64,000 nucleotides of DNA. It comes from Haemonchus contortus (taxonomy: Eukaryota; Nematoda; Chromadorea; Rhabditida; Trichostrongylidae). Shown piece after piece: positions 33,840-45,879 of this stretch. Positions within the stretch are counted from its first letter, which is position 1, and each line of letters begins with the position of its first letter. Below the pieces are notes generated by a model. It saw only the letters and a program-made list of their open reading frames with translations, searched no databases and was not told the DNA's origin. Position numbers and translations under genes: made by a program. Location of the stretch: positions 10,546,091 to 10,610,090 of the forward strand of contig LS997564.1 of assembly GCA_000469685.2 (NCBI GenBank), written 5' to 3'.

Positions 33840-34425
33840 TAAGCGCTTGTCGAAAAAAAAAACAATCATTGCTTACAGTACTTGATGTTTCTACCAGTAC
33901 GACCATGCTCAACGACGAAGAGCGGGTGGCAATACGTGGCAAAGACAGCTTAAATGGGTATATCATATTTATTAGACACTGCTTTACCAAACTTTCGTCA
34001 AGCCCCAAAAAGTAAATAGCCAAACAGGATGTCAGTCCTACAGGTGAACGAAGTGTACTAAACGAGCATATTTAGGTATAGGCATAGGAGTGATAAATAA
34101 TATGAAAAAAAGAGATAGAGGGATCCTAGACAGACCCTCGGATACATGCAGGAACAACCTGACTAGTAAAGAAGGTCCTAGATTGAATATAAACTGTTCT
34201 AACAACGAGTTTAGGGCCCAGTCTGTCGACAAGCGATGTTCCACTCCCATCCCACAAATTATCGTTATCATCCGATGAGTTACAGGGTCAGAACGATTTC
34301 CGATGATAGTAATTGATCTAGCAGAGCCTGAATAGGATTAGGTATGTTTTTTACTCACCCACACTGGGAGATGATGGGTAAGGGATAGGAGCATTTCTCA
34401 GAGCACTACCTGAATAAATAGCTTA

Positions 34426-36433
34426 CAAGGGAAGGATAATTGGTCGCAGTGGCCATTCAAGATGAGATGTATACCCCCGTAGTTGGTTTCGAACGCTGAT
34501 CTCAAATCTGTATTCCAAATCTGCGAAACGATTCTGGGAACAAAGTTACGGGCCCGGGGCCTCCCTGTGTTATATCACTGCGCTGAACGGATCACCGAGC
34601 CGAGCAAAGCCCTTACCTGTGCAACGGTGGCCTGGGGGATAGTGTGGAGGATTGATAGGCATGACATCAAGGTTCGATTCCTTGATGCACTGGCTCGTTT
34701 TGCTTTTCCATAAAATGCGTCCTAAACGCTTGCAAAACGTTTTTGGGCTCAATGTTGGGCGTCTAGAGGGTTCCCTCACAATTTAGGACTCCGGAGAATA
34801 GTCATCTAATAAAATTTTTCTTACCGCTATTGACCGAATATATGCATACGTATCTCTACCCTGTACAATCGAGATGGTGTTTTGAAATCTTCGGCAGCTC
34901 CCCGTACTTACGGTAGGCGGCGTTTGAATGACTCATCCGACCAGAGCCCCCCTTGGGAGAGATACGGCCCACAGATTCTAGGAATGGTGCCCGCGCTTTC
35001 GAAGGGGTTGTACAAGTAAACGGGCATGGTTGAAAAAATACTGTAGAACAATAGTTTATCTCTTTGTGTGCACATACGATTATCCGCTGATTCTATTCAT
35101 GGGGTAAATGCCCTTTCAAGAGGCCCTTTCATTAGGTAAGCGTGGTGGAGCGGTGGGGCATGGTACCACGGCTGTCCTCGAAACCCTGTATCCACTGTTG
35201 ATTGTTCTGAATTTCCCCCCCCCCCCCCTATGAGTCTTCATTGTTGATTTGAAGCGGTATCCACTGGAAATGACTGTCGCGCAATGGGACTGCTTTATTA
35301 ATTTTATGATAACTCATCCTTACAATTTATCCGCTAATCTTCATAAGTAGGCAGACCGACTAGCTTGTTTTGCACCTGATAGTTGCGACAACATAATACA
35401 TCGTAAGTTGTCAATAACAGATTATTTCGAAAGCTCATGCTCTCTTAATTTCCGTAGACGGCCCTTTGTCGTGATAATACAAAACGTGTTTCTCATGCTC
35501 GAGAAGGTGCGGATTCTTTTGAAACTCGAGCTTCAGAAGACTATAGACTCTTCCACCAGTACCACAAAATTGGGGCTCGTGGGCCAGATCACAAACATGA
35601 GGGCTACGTTTCACTTCGGAGCCTCTATATCCCCACAAACGTAGGAAGTTTCATTTGCGAAGCTACGGGTCCATCGTCGCTGTCCTCATCAGGCGACCGG
35701 AGAGGATAATTGTGATCGTCTATCACGAATTCGACTTCTCCGCGAAGGATAACGGGCTCTTCCTAGTATCGATAAGTACGGCTCGAAACCACTTCATTAC
35801 CACCTCTTGGATAGTGTCGGTGTCTACTTCATGCTACAAGAAAGAACTTCCTCCACCAAATATGACGATCCCACATTTGCTCAGAAGATTCGCTGGTAAC
35901 GTGTTGAAGAGCGTTTGACCCGATGAATCATTTGAAATCTTCCTCCTTGAAGCCTTTGAGGCTCATTTTAAGCAAATATTTAAAATTCCTCTTTTCTCGA
36001 ATGGAGCTCCACCCTTAATCGGCCGGTGGGCGGCAAAAAAACAACTTGCCTTGTAATACCTCTCCAGTGTTCCTTATTTGTGAGGAAGCCCTGTAGATGC
36101 CCAACACTGGGCCCAAAAACGTTTTGCAAGCGTTTAGGACGCATTTTATGGAAAAGCAAAACGAGCCCATGCATCAAGGATTCGAACCTTGATGTCATGC
36201 CTATCAATCCACCGCACTATCCTCCAAGCCACCGTTGCACAGGTAAGGGCTTTGCTCGGCTCGGTGATCCGTTCAGCGCAGTGGTATAACACAGGGAGGC
36301 CCCGGGCCCGTAACTTTGTTCCCAGAATCGTTTCGCAGATTTGGAATACAGATTTGAGATCAGCGTTCGAAACCACCTACGGGGGTATACATCTCATCTT
36401 GAATGGCCACTGCGACCAATTATCCTTCCCTTG
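34426..36433. mobile_element. 2-kb foldback element with 365-bp inverted arms
   Basis: The left arm (34426 to about 34790) and right arm (about 36070 to 36433) are reverse complements with only scattered differences, starting CAAGGGAAGGATAATTGGTC. TTA flanks both ends (34423-34425, 36434-36436). Each arm contains a tRNA-like T-arm, CAAGGTTCGATTCCTTG (left, about 34671-34687) and CAAGGTTCGAATCCTTG (right, minus strand, about 36176-36192), a perfect 5-bp stem with B-box loop. The 1.3-kb centre has two frames (35408-35644, 35655-35918) that I cannot identify. It may be one Harbinger-like element with long terminal repeats or two SINE-like units in inverted orientation. Confidence 0.75.
35215..35228. 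repeat. C14 homopolymer
   Basis: Uninterrupted run of 14 C inside the centre of the foldback element. Confidence 0.9.
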
Positions 36434-36439
36434 TTAGTG

Positions 36440-38200
36440 TGAGAAAACAATTACTAGGGGTAACAACTGGAATCAACTCGAATCAAAGACAAAAGGGAAC
36501 TCCCACTGTTTTCCACTTCTCGGTGGCATCAAAAAAGCTCTTTCTCACTTTGGTATATCCCTATTAAATCAGGGTTCCTCCCAAAGAGATAGACCTCAAG
36601 CAATACATCGGCACCACATCCCTCTGAATCGATCCGTCGTTTTATACGAGCTTTCGCCTTACGGCGTAGGGTACGTAATATATACATAGATGAGTAGCAT
36701 GCATCTCATAGATCACCCATTACTATTCCATATCTTGGCGTAAACAAAATTTGCCTTCGACAGAGCACCCATGTGATGACTTCCGTATTACGAACGAAAA
36801 AGAGCAGTTGAAAATTGCCAGGTCAAATCAATTCGCTGTAACCTTGCTTTAAAACAGTCTTGTCATCACTCAACCCAATTCGAGCAGAAAGAAGGCAAAT
36901 CCCTAGCGAATTCCGATATGTGAGGTAAAGGGAAGTTTCTAGGCTCGGTCCTTACGATCGAGCATAAAAACTTCCCTTTTTATCTCTTATTCAGTTCTGC
37001 TCCATGAGATAGCCAATCACGTGTACACATATGTACCGATAAATTTAACAGATTTTGGTGAAAATGGCGTCAGAGCGCAAAGGAGGGTTGGTCGATTTTG
37101 AGTTACCGTAATGGAGTTTAGGAACATTTCTATTGAGAGGAAGTATGGTTTTACCTAAGCCTCAGTAGGAGAGAAGCATCGGAGTGACTGAAATGGTTAC
37201 CTTTTTGTGCAAAGAGCCAAGCTGATGGGAAGGATTGAACGCGCAGTTGACCACTGATTCATTTCTGTTCAAAATGTAAGTGGTAGCAGGTCAGGATACT
37301 ATTCCTGCTAGGCCCTCACCCTTCACGGTGCTCCCCCCTTCTTGTGCTAAGGAGGTAAAAAGCTATACTTCCCTGGCTGAGAAACGCCTCATGGCCTCAT
37401 TGCAGGCATCAAAAACGGCTCTTACTTTTGCTATGCGTTCAATGTGGGAGGCAAGGGGGAGGGGCACAACTATATTTTGATCCAGATTTTTTCACAACAC
37501 GGCTGAGGATGAGTAAAATCTGTTTGGAGAAAATAGAAGACCTGAACGACGTTCGCTGCATCTTATACCCAGGCGATACCCGTAAAAGTATAGTCGTCGT
37601 CGTAAGAATGGTCACTGGAAAACGAACTTTCGTTGTACTTTGCGTGATGGGCCATTCAATATGCAGCGATCACATAGATTAGCACGTGTCGAAAACAACT
37701 GTGAGAAATGAGTGATGAGAAGGCGAATCCACGTGGACAAATCTTTTCTTTCTCCTAGGCATTACTTATGAAAAACTGTAATGTTGTTCTCACCTTAACT
37801 GTTTTGCTGTGTCATTGAGTCCAATGATAAATGGAATTGCTTACTATTGTTTAGAACTAGTTCGTCTTGTTCAAAGTCCCAAACATGACTCAAAAGGTTA
37901 AGATTTACTTTTAGATCGCTTAACGAGAACCTAGACTCTAGAACCACACCTAGCGTTGTTGATGGGACTATGAGAAACAACAGAAAATGTCTATTCAGCG
38001 ATTAAGCTACCAGTCCACTGCTTGGGTATTTCTTGAAAAGACTCTGGCCAGAATTTCCTACTATTTTCATTTTCAGTCACCCCTTTTATGTTAGTTTCAC
38101 ATTAACGTAAATCGCTCTTGACCTTTGAGCAAACATCTGTAGGAAACCTGTGAAGATAATAATAGAGAGAACAGGAGGAAAGGAAAGAACGTCGGAGAAC
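36440..38200. other. Intergenic, no supported gene
   Basis: A small hairpin formed by AAAGGGAAGTTT and AAACTTCCCTTTT lies at about 36928-36980. The segment 37215-37340 resembles 16150-16290 (possible old repeat). Frames at 37280-37682 are unrecognised. Confidence 0.35.
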
Positions 38201-38204
38201 TCAC

Positions 38205-38350
38205 TTCAAGAATTCCAATCCTCTGGTACCCGCCTAGGCCAACTAGACCCTCCATTCTCCCGGGGACGGCTCATTGGATTCCGTCCCATCTGGGATGGTA
38301 AAACCACTGGTTGTACATGGTTCAGCTCATGCTGAGATTGAGGGCATGGG
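38205..38350 (+). mobile_element. SINE family A fragment
   Basis: Carries the middle blocks TACCCGCCTAGGCCAAC, CCCTCCATTCTCCCGGGG and GGATGGTAAAACCACTG; head and 3-prime end are lost. Confidence 0.5.
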
Positions 38351-38804
38351 GTTGGCCAACCTCTCATTTCTGGTGTACATTTAATTGCCAAATAAGGTAA
38401 TTCTGACAAATAAAGGTTGCTCTTAGGTTATGGGACGTGCAAGTCCAGTCCATCTGTGATTCAGTTCTCAACCAGCCTGCTTGAAACGCCTGAACAAAGC
38501 TTCACCAATTGGGTCAATCTGAAGGGGTAAATATCTTATTTGCCAAGAGTGGATTCAAACAAATTTGATCCTCGATCTGTTCGTGTGGTAGATGTGCCAC
38601 ATACCATTGAATTCTTCCTGACCATTAAGGTAAACAAAAATGAACCGAAGCAAGAGCGCATGCCACAACCTCGTGAATCCATTCAATCCTCCAGGGCTCC
38701 GAGGATTCCGGGTAATTGTCAACCCTGTGTAGTTGTTTAATAAAGTCACTTCGTTAAAGTAGGACAGGGCATTACGCACGTAGTAGGTGTTTGTTGGTAC
38801 TCAC

Positions 38805-38998
38805 TAAGCCGAAATTAGAATCGTAGTGTGATATCCCGTCTTCCAAGGCAAACACGAAATCGGTAGCCCGAGGTCGCTGGGGACCAAGTGCTTCTAAAAT
38901 ATGAATCGGGGCGAAAACTTTGAGAAGTTTCCACCCGGTTTCATATTTCTCTGAAGGGATAGTCTCATAAATAGTGAACCCATCAAGCACGAATTTTT
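38805..38998 (-). CDS. Candidate isolated exon, product unknown
   Basis: A minus-strand open stretch bounded by TGGCTTCTTTAG (acceptor at 39000-38999) and a GTGAGT donor (38804-38803). Its length (194 nt, 2 nt then 64 codons) leaves an in-phase end. It encodes a protein-like sequence with FTIYETIPSEKYETGWKLL and ATDFVFALEDGISHYDSNF. I do not recognise the family and could not link it to other exons, so it may be a fragment of a gene or an element. Confidence 0.3.
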
Positions 38999-39011
38999 CT
39001 AAAGAAGCCAC

Positions 39012-42000
39012 CGAAAGTAAGCATCGACAGTTTCAAAGATGCTCGCTAAGCCACAATCTGAACTCAAGCCCGCATTTTGTCCCTATATGAGCATTTGGAG
39101 CGAATGGAACAGTATCAAAACAACAGAATCGAAATCCGAAAACAGACGAAGCAAACAGGCAAATTTGCTAAATCGACGGTCCACACATAAAACTCACGCA
39201 AGTAGCCCCGCTCTATAAAAACAGTCTCAGATTCACAACTTCGATTGCCTCACTCGTCTAGATTGCGTGTGTGCAAGCACTTAAAGAATTATAAAAGTTT
39301 GCGACTTTATCACTACGAAAGGAAGCGGATGGAAGTGTTGTGGTGGTAGTGATGGGTGGCGTCCCTAAATTTGAGAATTATACTTCTTGAGTGTCCGTGA
39401 GAATTTGGGTACAAGTGTAGTGTGGTGTGCCCACTTTGTACCCAGATTCTCGCGGTCACAAACACGCCCAGGACAGCCTTCTACCGTAACCATCCACTGG
39501 AAATCCATTTCCCAGTTACCTTATTACTGTGAGAATGCAAGGAAAACCGAGGTAAAAACTTAGTCATGGTCGTTGTAGTTAGAAAGTCGATGTGGCTTAG
39601 AACGGCACAAGAAGGCCTCCTAACAATAAGAGGTGTTAATCTCTTACTTTGCGCTCTTGTCGTCTCCGGGACGACACCGTTGGGCAATTTCACGGAGTAA
39701 GAACGCCAGTCGTTTTTTGATTCCCTTTCACTGATCATCCTTGCGAAGTTGCACCTTCAGTCATTGCTTCTCCCCGGTCTCAAAAGTAAATTTGCTGCCT
39801 CGCCCGCGAGATCACACCTCATTCATTGTCAGAGCAACCAGTTGTTTGTACCTCGACTGGCTAGTGAATCAATCGGGAGGCGTAGCATTGCTCACCAAGG
39901 TATCGGCGAACAGCAGCAACTGGCCTTGAAGGCCGAGCGAGGCGGATGTGGGCCCTTCCGCTCGAACAGCATACCGTGCTCACCAAATTTGATCGCGTGC
40001 CGCGTGTTTGACTTCCTATTGAGGAATTACAGTAGTTACCGAGAAGCCACTGCATCTTACCATGGATATTTGGGGTAGAAATACCACCACCCATGCTACT
40101 GCAAATGCAAATTTAATGCATGGCGCACCCTCCTGACAAGAAATAATGAATTATTTACTAACTCGATTGTTTACATTCACCAATAAACAAATGCTCATTG
40201 AATCCCGTACCTCTTTCCCACCCTGAAATATCCGTTAAAGATTGTTTTGCATAGACGACCAGCACCGAGCTAACTATTCCCACTCTGGCCAGCCGGTAAA
40301 CACCGACGAAAGAGCATGGTCTGGGTGGAGTGCACTAGAGTAGCACAACACCAGCAAAAGAGTATACCCAGACGTGGAGTGCACAGACGGCAGAGCATTT
40401 CGCTCAGCTGAGCGCTCATCGCGTGATCGCTGGGCGCGTGTCAACCGTTCTACTGGGGCTTTTACTAGTTTTCTGGGGTTCTGGGCACTTCCCATATCAA
40501 TTTTTTCATAAGGAATACTTTCTGTAAGCTTGTGGTACAGTTCTATCACGTTTTGTCCGGGTGAATTCGTTCAGTGCTCGGGAAAACACGGTCATTCAGC
40601 AGCGGTCGTATTTGGGGTCATCCAGGTCGGTGGCTCGTTCATAGTTTGTCTGCGACGACCACTTCTTCCCAGAAATTGGCCATACTGCTGGGTTTCGTGT
40701 CAAGAAATCCCAGGAAATACTGTGCAAAATGGGTGCTAACCAAATGCCCGTACTGCTGTATAAATTAAGATTCCAAAAATCTAATTAAGTTTTTCGAACG
40801 TCCATTGAATCAATGTTGCCATTTCACCGCAGCTTTGTGAGGCCCTATACTGGCTCATAACCATGAACCCAAGTATCCACCACGGCCCTACACCTGCCCC
40901 TCCTTTACGCGCCACGTTTGCTTCGTTCTGCCTCACTTCTCCTTGCTCGGTTTAGCCGTTCCATTTAATCGAACGGCATTTATGGTCCTGTTTTGCTTTC
41001 CATCTGGCCGTTCTTCCTGGCCTTGCAACCCGATCGGTGTTGCCGTCTTGTCTGTAATTGCACAAAAACATGGCCCGTCCAACACCAATGTTGTTTTGTC
41101 TGGCTCCGATAGGGAAAACGCAGTTAAAATGCAGTTGCTTCCTTCCCAGACTCTTTCAAAACTGCCCTACTTCAGTCCGCTGCTCAGAATTAGGCGAGTT
41201 TCACCTGCTTTCTTAGCTCATTTCTCGCTTCAGTTGATGTACTTTTCTAGCATTTTAAAAGGACTGGCTCTCAGTTACTACCTAGGGACCATCTGTTGAT
41301 GTTTTTCTGCGGAATTACCACTCCAACTCATTCTGGTTTTGATTTTCCGCACTTTCTATGTTCTCTTGCACGACTTATCGATTTATCGACGTACTGAGTT
41401 TCCCAAACATTGATTTTTTGCATACCACTTATTCGTTGAGGTCATAGAATATATGTCAAGTGGAGTTCTTTTTGTCTGTCACCGGTACATCTCATAATAC
41501 CCAGCTCCATGGCTTTCAAGGGCTGTGACACCGCTACGGGCCAAGGTGTTTGGGTTGTACCGGATAGCATCTTCGCCATTTGTTCAAGGTTGGGAGTACG
41601 AAAGGCGGGTGCAGAGAATTGAGGTTCCAGAAACCTCCTTGAAGTTGTAGCACACTGTTTTGTTCTCGATTATTGGCTTATTTCGATTTTACGTCTCTAC
41701 TACTCCAGCTAGCGTCAGGTGTACTGTTGCAGTGGTCTGTACGGCAATTTGTTTTTATGTCACGGATAATCGTTATGGCCTTCGTCCAGTCCTTCCTCGT
41801 CCTTTGTCGTGTGCATTATTTACCTACCAGTGCCGGCACTGTACGTTATTGAACCCAACGTCTCCTTACGGGCACCAAACTTCTCAACAACAGTGTCATC
41901 CAACGAATACTATCTTTGCATGATCTCAGCGATTCACAGAATTATATCCTGAACATCTAGGACAAGGAGACAATCATTAAATGGACGTAATTGGAACTGG

Positions 42001-42150
42001 GCGTAGGCAGAGCGCTGTGACAGGGAACGGGTAATCGACTGGCGACGAAGTCAGTTCCAACTTTAACTCGTCATTCCCAACTTTCTGACACCCAATGACC
42101 GGCTGGTAATCCTTGTTGTTGTTGAGTATCAGGGTGGTCCAAGTTTGTTG
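39012..42150. other. Intergenic or eroded-element DNA, no supported gene
   Basis: An imperfect hairpin (GAGAATTTGGGTACAAG with CTTTGTACCCAGATTCTC) is at about 39390-39460. Frames at 39481-40094, 40274-40549, 40943-41299 and 41660-41923 show no known motifs. Confidence 0.35.
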
Positions 42151-42154
42151 ATTT

Positions 42155-42310
42155 GTTTACCGTGCCCTGCGAGGAGCTTAATCGTGAAAACGGATGTGCT
42201 GTTGTTCTTTCGGATAGTCAATTTAATGCAAACCAAATTAAGTCCGTCCTAGTTGACTTCTCATTCACGTACGGGAAATTAAAGTCTACCATTCTGTTAA
42301 CTGCTGGCTC
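42155..42310 (+). pseudogene. Possible eroded envelope-like protein fragment
   Basis: The plus frame reads a cysteine-bearing segment beginning PCEELNRENGCAVVL and ending FSFTYGKLKSTILLTAG before a TAG. About 55 nt later, in another frame, the membrane-anchor repeat begins. Extracellular-type residues followed closely by a membrane anchor is the layout of the C-terminal end of an envelope-like glycoprotein in an LTR retroelement, but I saw no gag, protease or polymerase and no LTRs nearby. This is an inference from layout only. Confidence 0.25.
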
Positions 42311-42363
42311 TGCTTAGGTTTGGGAGGTTTGGGAGACGAGCGTTAGGTACGATTTCGGGTAAT

Positions 42364-42640
42364 CGATTCGCCGCTCGCGGCTGTCGCGGACCACTCATTC
42401 ACCGTTATTACAGCTCTAGCGTTCTTCATACAGCTCAATCGATATGCGATCATTATTTTATGCATAATTCTACTATTAGTACTTTTGTTCTTGTATCTTT
42501 TACCTACTGGTGCATCCTGCTACATTCCTTCGCGCGCGACGCCCCTCTCACCGCGACGCGACTATTTCGTTCCTAACGCATCACACCCCTTAGGTTTTGT
42601 TGTATTTCCAAGAGTCAAGCGGCATCCCATTCACTGAAGC
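42364..42640 (+). repeat. Membrane-anchor coding repeat, copy 2
   Basis: Same peptide frame as 2174-2429: FFIQLNRY, then IILLLVLLFLYLLP, then IPSRA..LSPRRD.F. Relative to copy 1 it has 27 extra bases (nine codons, TVIT and flanks) before FFIQLNRY and keeps the frame open to a TGA near 42637. The initiating Met of copy 1 reads Ile here, so this copy would have to be an internal or terminal exon or a fragment. Confidence 0.45.
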
Positions 42641-44860
42641 CTTTGAGTGTGCATAGGCTATTGCCTATGTTCTGGTAGAGAGTAGCCGGCGTAAATCACC
42701 CTGGTAGAGGGTAGTCGACGTAAATCAATGACTTCTGAAAGTAATAAAAGCTTTTATTGATTAGGACTGGTTCCGATTCATGAAACTACAATGTAGCGCC
42801 CTGTTCCATTGTTCGTACGAGTTCACTTCGAAACACCATTTTAGTGTAAGTTTTCTAAGTATCTCGTGTTGTTATCTGAGGCGATGAATAACAGACGTTA
42901 CTGCTTTGCACTCTTGACGTGCACTTGCCCATTTTAGAGAGGAATCAAGCCTCAGAAATGTTTTCTTCGCTTCTTGCTTGATTTTCGCGATTCCTGTCAG
43001 TCTGTTGTTTTTCTCTTTCTGTTGGCTTGCAATGCATCTGATTGCCTGCAACTCTGTTTAATTCCACAGTTCTAGCTCCTTTCACAGCCATGAATTAGGG
43101 GATACTAGTAGAGAAACTGACGCAACAAGTCAGTTTTTTTGAGGGTTGGGAAAACCATTAAAGCGACCGCCGTCTGGATGAGTTCTAGTTTTAAACCACA
43201 TTGAAAAGCTTGTGCCGTTGCCTTCAGAGAAATCGATAACGCGGAGAAATCTGGCCGGAATCCACGGGTTTTGGTTGTTTTCTTGCTTGGGAATTCGGTT
43301 TTATTTTATGGTCATTTATTTATTTAGCATATTTAGCAAACTTCATGTGTACCACCTTCTTACAACTTGTTGATTTCCTCATTTGAATACGGTACCCGTC
43401 CTGAATGCGTGTTTGGAACATGTGCCCTTTTTTTATTGCTGTCATGGAAATTTTTGGGGGACCGAAAAGCAACAAGACGGAGTGACTGGACTTAGTAATG
43501 CAGTTTCCCCCATCAGAGGAATAGGTTAGTCGAGATGAGGTAAGGAAGGCAGCCGGGCGGGTGTACTCGAATCCAGTTGGCCGGAACAAGTTCAAGTTAT
43601 GCGTAAAGGATTGAAAGAGGTCTTGCGGGAATACCGTAAGTTCTATTTAGGTCTCCTTTTGTTTCGTTTTTTTCATTTTACATGGTTATCAATTATTTTC
43701 CACTTTTCTTTTCTTTGTTCTTTTTTTGTAACATAATTGGATGGGAACACAATTGAATTTGGGACGATCAGTTGGGGTAGGGATCAGCGGTGTTCGCCGC
43801 GGCGCACCTGTTCACCTGCGCCCAGTTGAGTTCACAATGACTGGGCTGGGAACAAAGGGCTGTCCAACCTGAATTTCAGCAGTAGTTTGACGTTCTACTC
43901 AATTATATCTCTTATTCCCATTATGAGATGAAACATTTGAAGAAAACGAAGGTAAATCAAAAACCAGAGCTTTTAAAAGTTCCTGTAAGCATTCGATGCT
44001 GTTTTAATGGATTTTTGATGACTCCATTTTTTGTAAGTTTGTTTTCCTTGTTTTTGACATCAACAAAGGCAGTAAACATTAGCAAAGAGCTGGTTTCTAT
44101 GAGGTACTTTATCAATTTCAAATCTTGTGGTTCAGTATTCAGGAGGGTATGTGGGGCTTCTCTAGTTGACACATCCCACAAAAACAATGGCCTACTCAAA
44201 TTTCCTCTTTCGCTGCCTCCCAGAAATGCAGCTTCCATCCCCAGTGCAATGTCGCCGAATGCATTGAGGCCAAACCCTGCCTCTTCCGACCTGCATTTCT
44301 CAGCCGTCTGTCCTCGTTCTATTTGGACACAGGCTGTGCTGGGAACATCGTTGATTCAGTTTTATCGTTTGGTGATTCGATTATCTACTGAACAGGTGCT
44401 ACTGCTGCCGTTTCCTCGACAACGCTCTGCACTTCATCTGCACGAAACGGCTGTTGTGGTTGTTGATCGTTATGCTTTAACTTGTGCATGAGTTACTAAC
44501 AAACAGACTGGTAAGGTAAGGCACAACAAGCTGGAGGGATCGAACTCGCCTCCGTTAGGCCGAGTCAACGCTCGCACAATCGATTTAGTCACTCGCAGCC
44601 GCGGCGCATCCGCTCGCCTTTTGCAGCTATCAGGGCTTACTCTTTTTGTAAATCAGTCCAGAGTTTGCAATTCGTATCAAATCGAGTTGCTGCAGTGGGT
44701 CTGACTTTGACGAGGGGCGTTCTTTCATTTTTTTTTGTATGCAGCTGATCAGTCGACAGCTCGCAAATCCCTACGATCTAAAACCCCTTCTCATGGCATA
44801 ATGGCTTTGACAGCAGTGTGATGTTACTATTAAGAATGAAATCTCGAAGAATATTCTCAT
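42641..44860. other. Gene-poor stretch, nothing assigned
   Basis: The longest open frame in the window lies here (43928-44491, 187 codons, plus), but an overlapping minus frame (44238-43957) looks equally protein-like and neither shows a domain. I assign neither. Confidence 0.35.
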
Positions 44861-45120
44861 TGGCGAGGTGGTGCAGTGGTAAACGGCGCACTATCACACG
44901 CATGGTTCGCGGTTCGGATACCGGATCGATACTTACCTAGGCCGTACCTTCCGTGGTCGATTATTTGGTTCCAGGTTTGTCGGGGAGGATGAGAACCCTG
45001 ATTTTTACATCGGATGGCCATTGCAAGGCCTTTTATATATCACATAGGCATTCAATACGCCACTAGGATTCTGAATGAAAGTCGAGTGCGGGGGTGCAAC
45101 CTGAAAGGGATTAATTGAAA
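44861..45120 (+). mobile_element. tRNA-derived SINE (family A), near full length
   Basis: Starts GGCGAGGTGGTGCAGTGGT (A box), then CGCACTATCACACGCATGG, a B box GGTTCGGATACC (44911-44922), CGATACTTACCTAGGCCG, the GGAGGATGAGAACCCTGA block, ATTCAATACGCCACTAGG and GATTCTGAATGAAAGTCG, ending AAAGGGATTAATTG. Confidence 0.85.
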
Positions 45121-45776
45121 CCAGGAACCTTATCCATAGTCCTCTTTTGATGTTATTTTCAGTCGGTAGCCGAGTTTCGTCCATGAGCTGGTATGAATTC
45201 AATAAATAATATCCAAAATACCTGTCAATAGCTGTCGCGCGCGTGCAGCTTCTAATCGATAAGTACTTGTGGGTTCAACCATTGCTAAGCGCCCTACTTC
45301 CTCGAAGTAGGGGATCATTGGCAAAGGTTTGATAGTTGATTCAATTAATATTTATCGAAGTGACAGGCTTCAATATCGGTATTTTTTGTGGAGATAATTG
45401 GTCAGGCCAAATAATTCAAGGGTAAGTTGTGGTCACCTTTTTCCTCATTGTCTGGTTCTTTCCGATTTTTGTGAATTTTGTTTCAGTTTCTTCCGTACTC
45501 ATAATGATCTAGTAGAAAAATATGAGTGTGAACATACACATAAATGTGCATATACACATTATGTCAATCGGCTTATCGGAATAATCGTCGTTCACTGCGT
45601 TGAGTAGGTATTGTTGTTGTGCTAATGGAAGGAGAAAGGACCGTTCGCATATTCGGTGGTATTTGTTTAGCAGTGATGTAGTGGTTCACGTTGGACTGTC
45701 AATAACTCTTTTGTCTTGAGCATGCATTTCAACGGGGCTCATATAATGCCAATGAAATCGTGAATGAAAAAGGGAA

Positions 45777-45787
45777 GGGGGGGGGGG
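45777..45787. repeat. G11 homopolymer
   Basis: Uninterrupted run of 11 G. Confidence 0.9.
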
Positions 45788-45879
45788 AAGCATCGTTCTT
45801 ATTAGGTGAAATAACGTCCGCAGTTAATCTGCCCACACACGTTTAAGGAATTGAACCGTTTCGATGACGACTTATATCT

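Noticed and set aside
34640..34700. tRNA gene candidate with perfect T-arm
   Set aside because: Only the T-arm is intact; the same unit is repeated in inverse orientation at 36.2 kb inside the foldback element.
43928..44491. Longest open frame in the window (187 codons, plus)
   Set aside because: No domain, no splice context, and an overlapping minus frame is equally open and protein-like; the stretch lies in gene-poor, biased-composition DNA.
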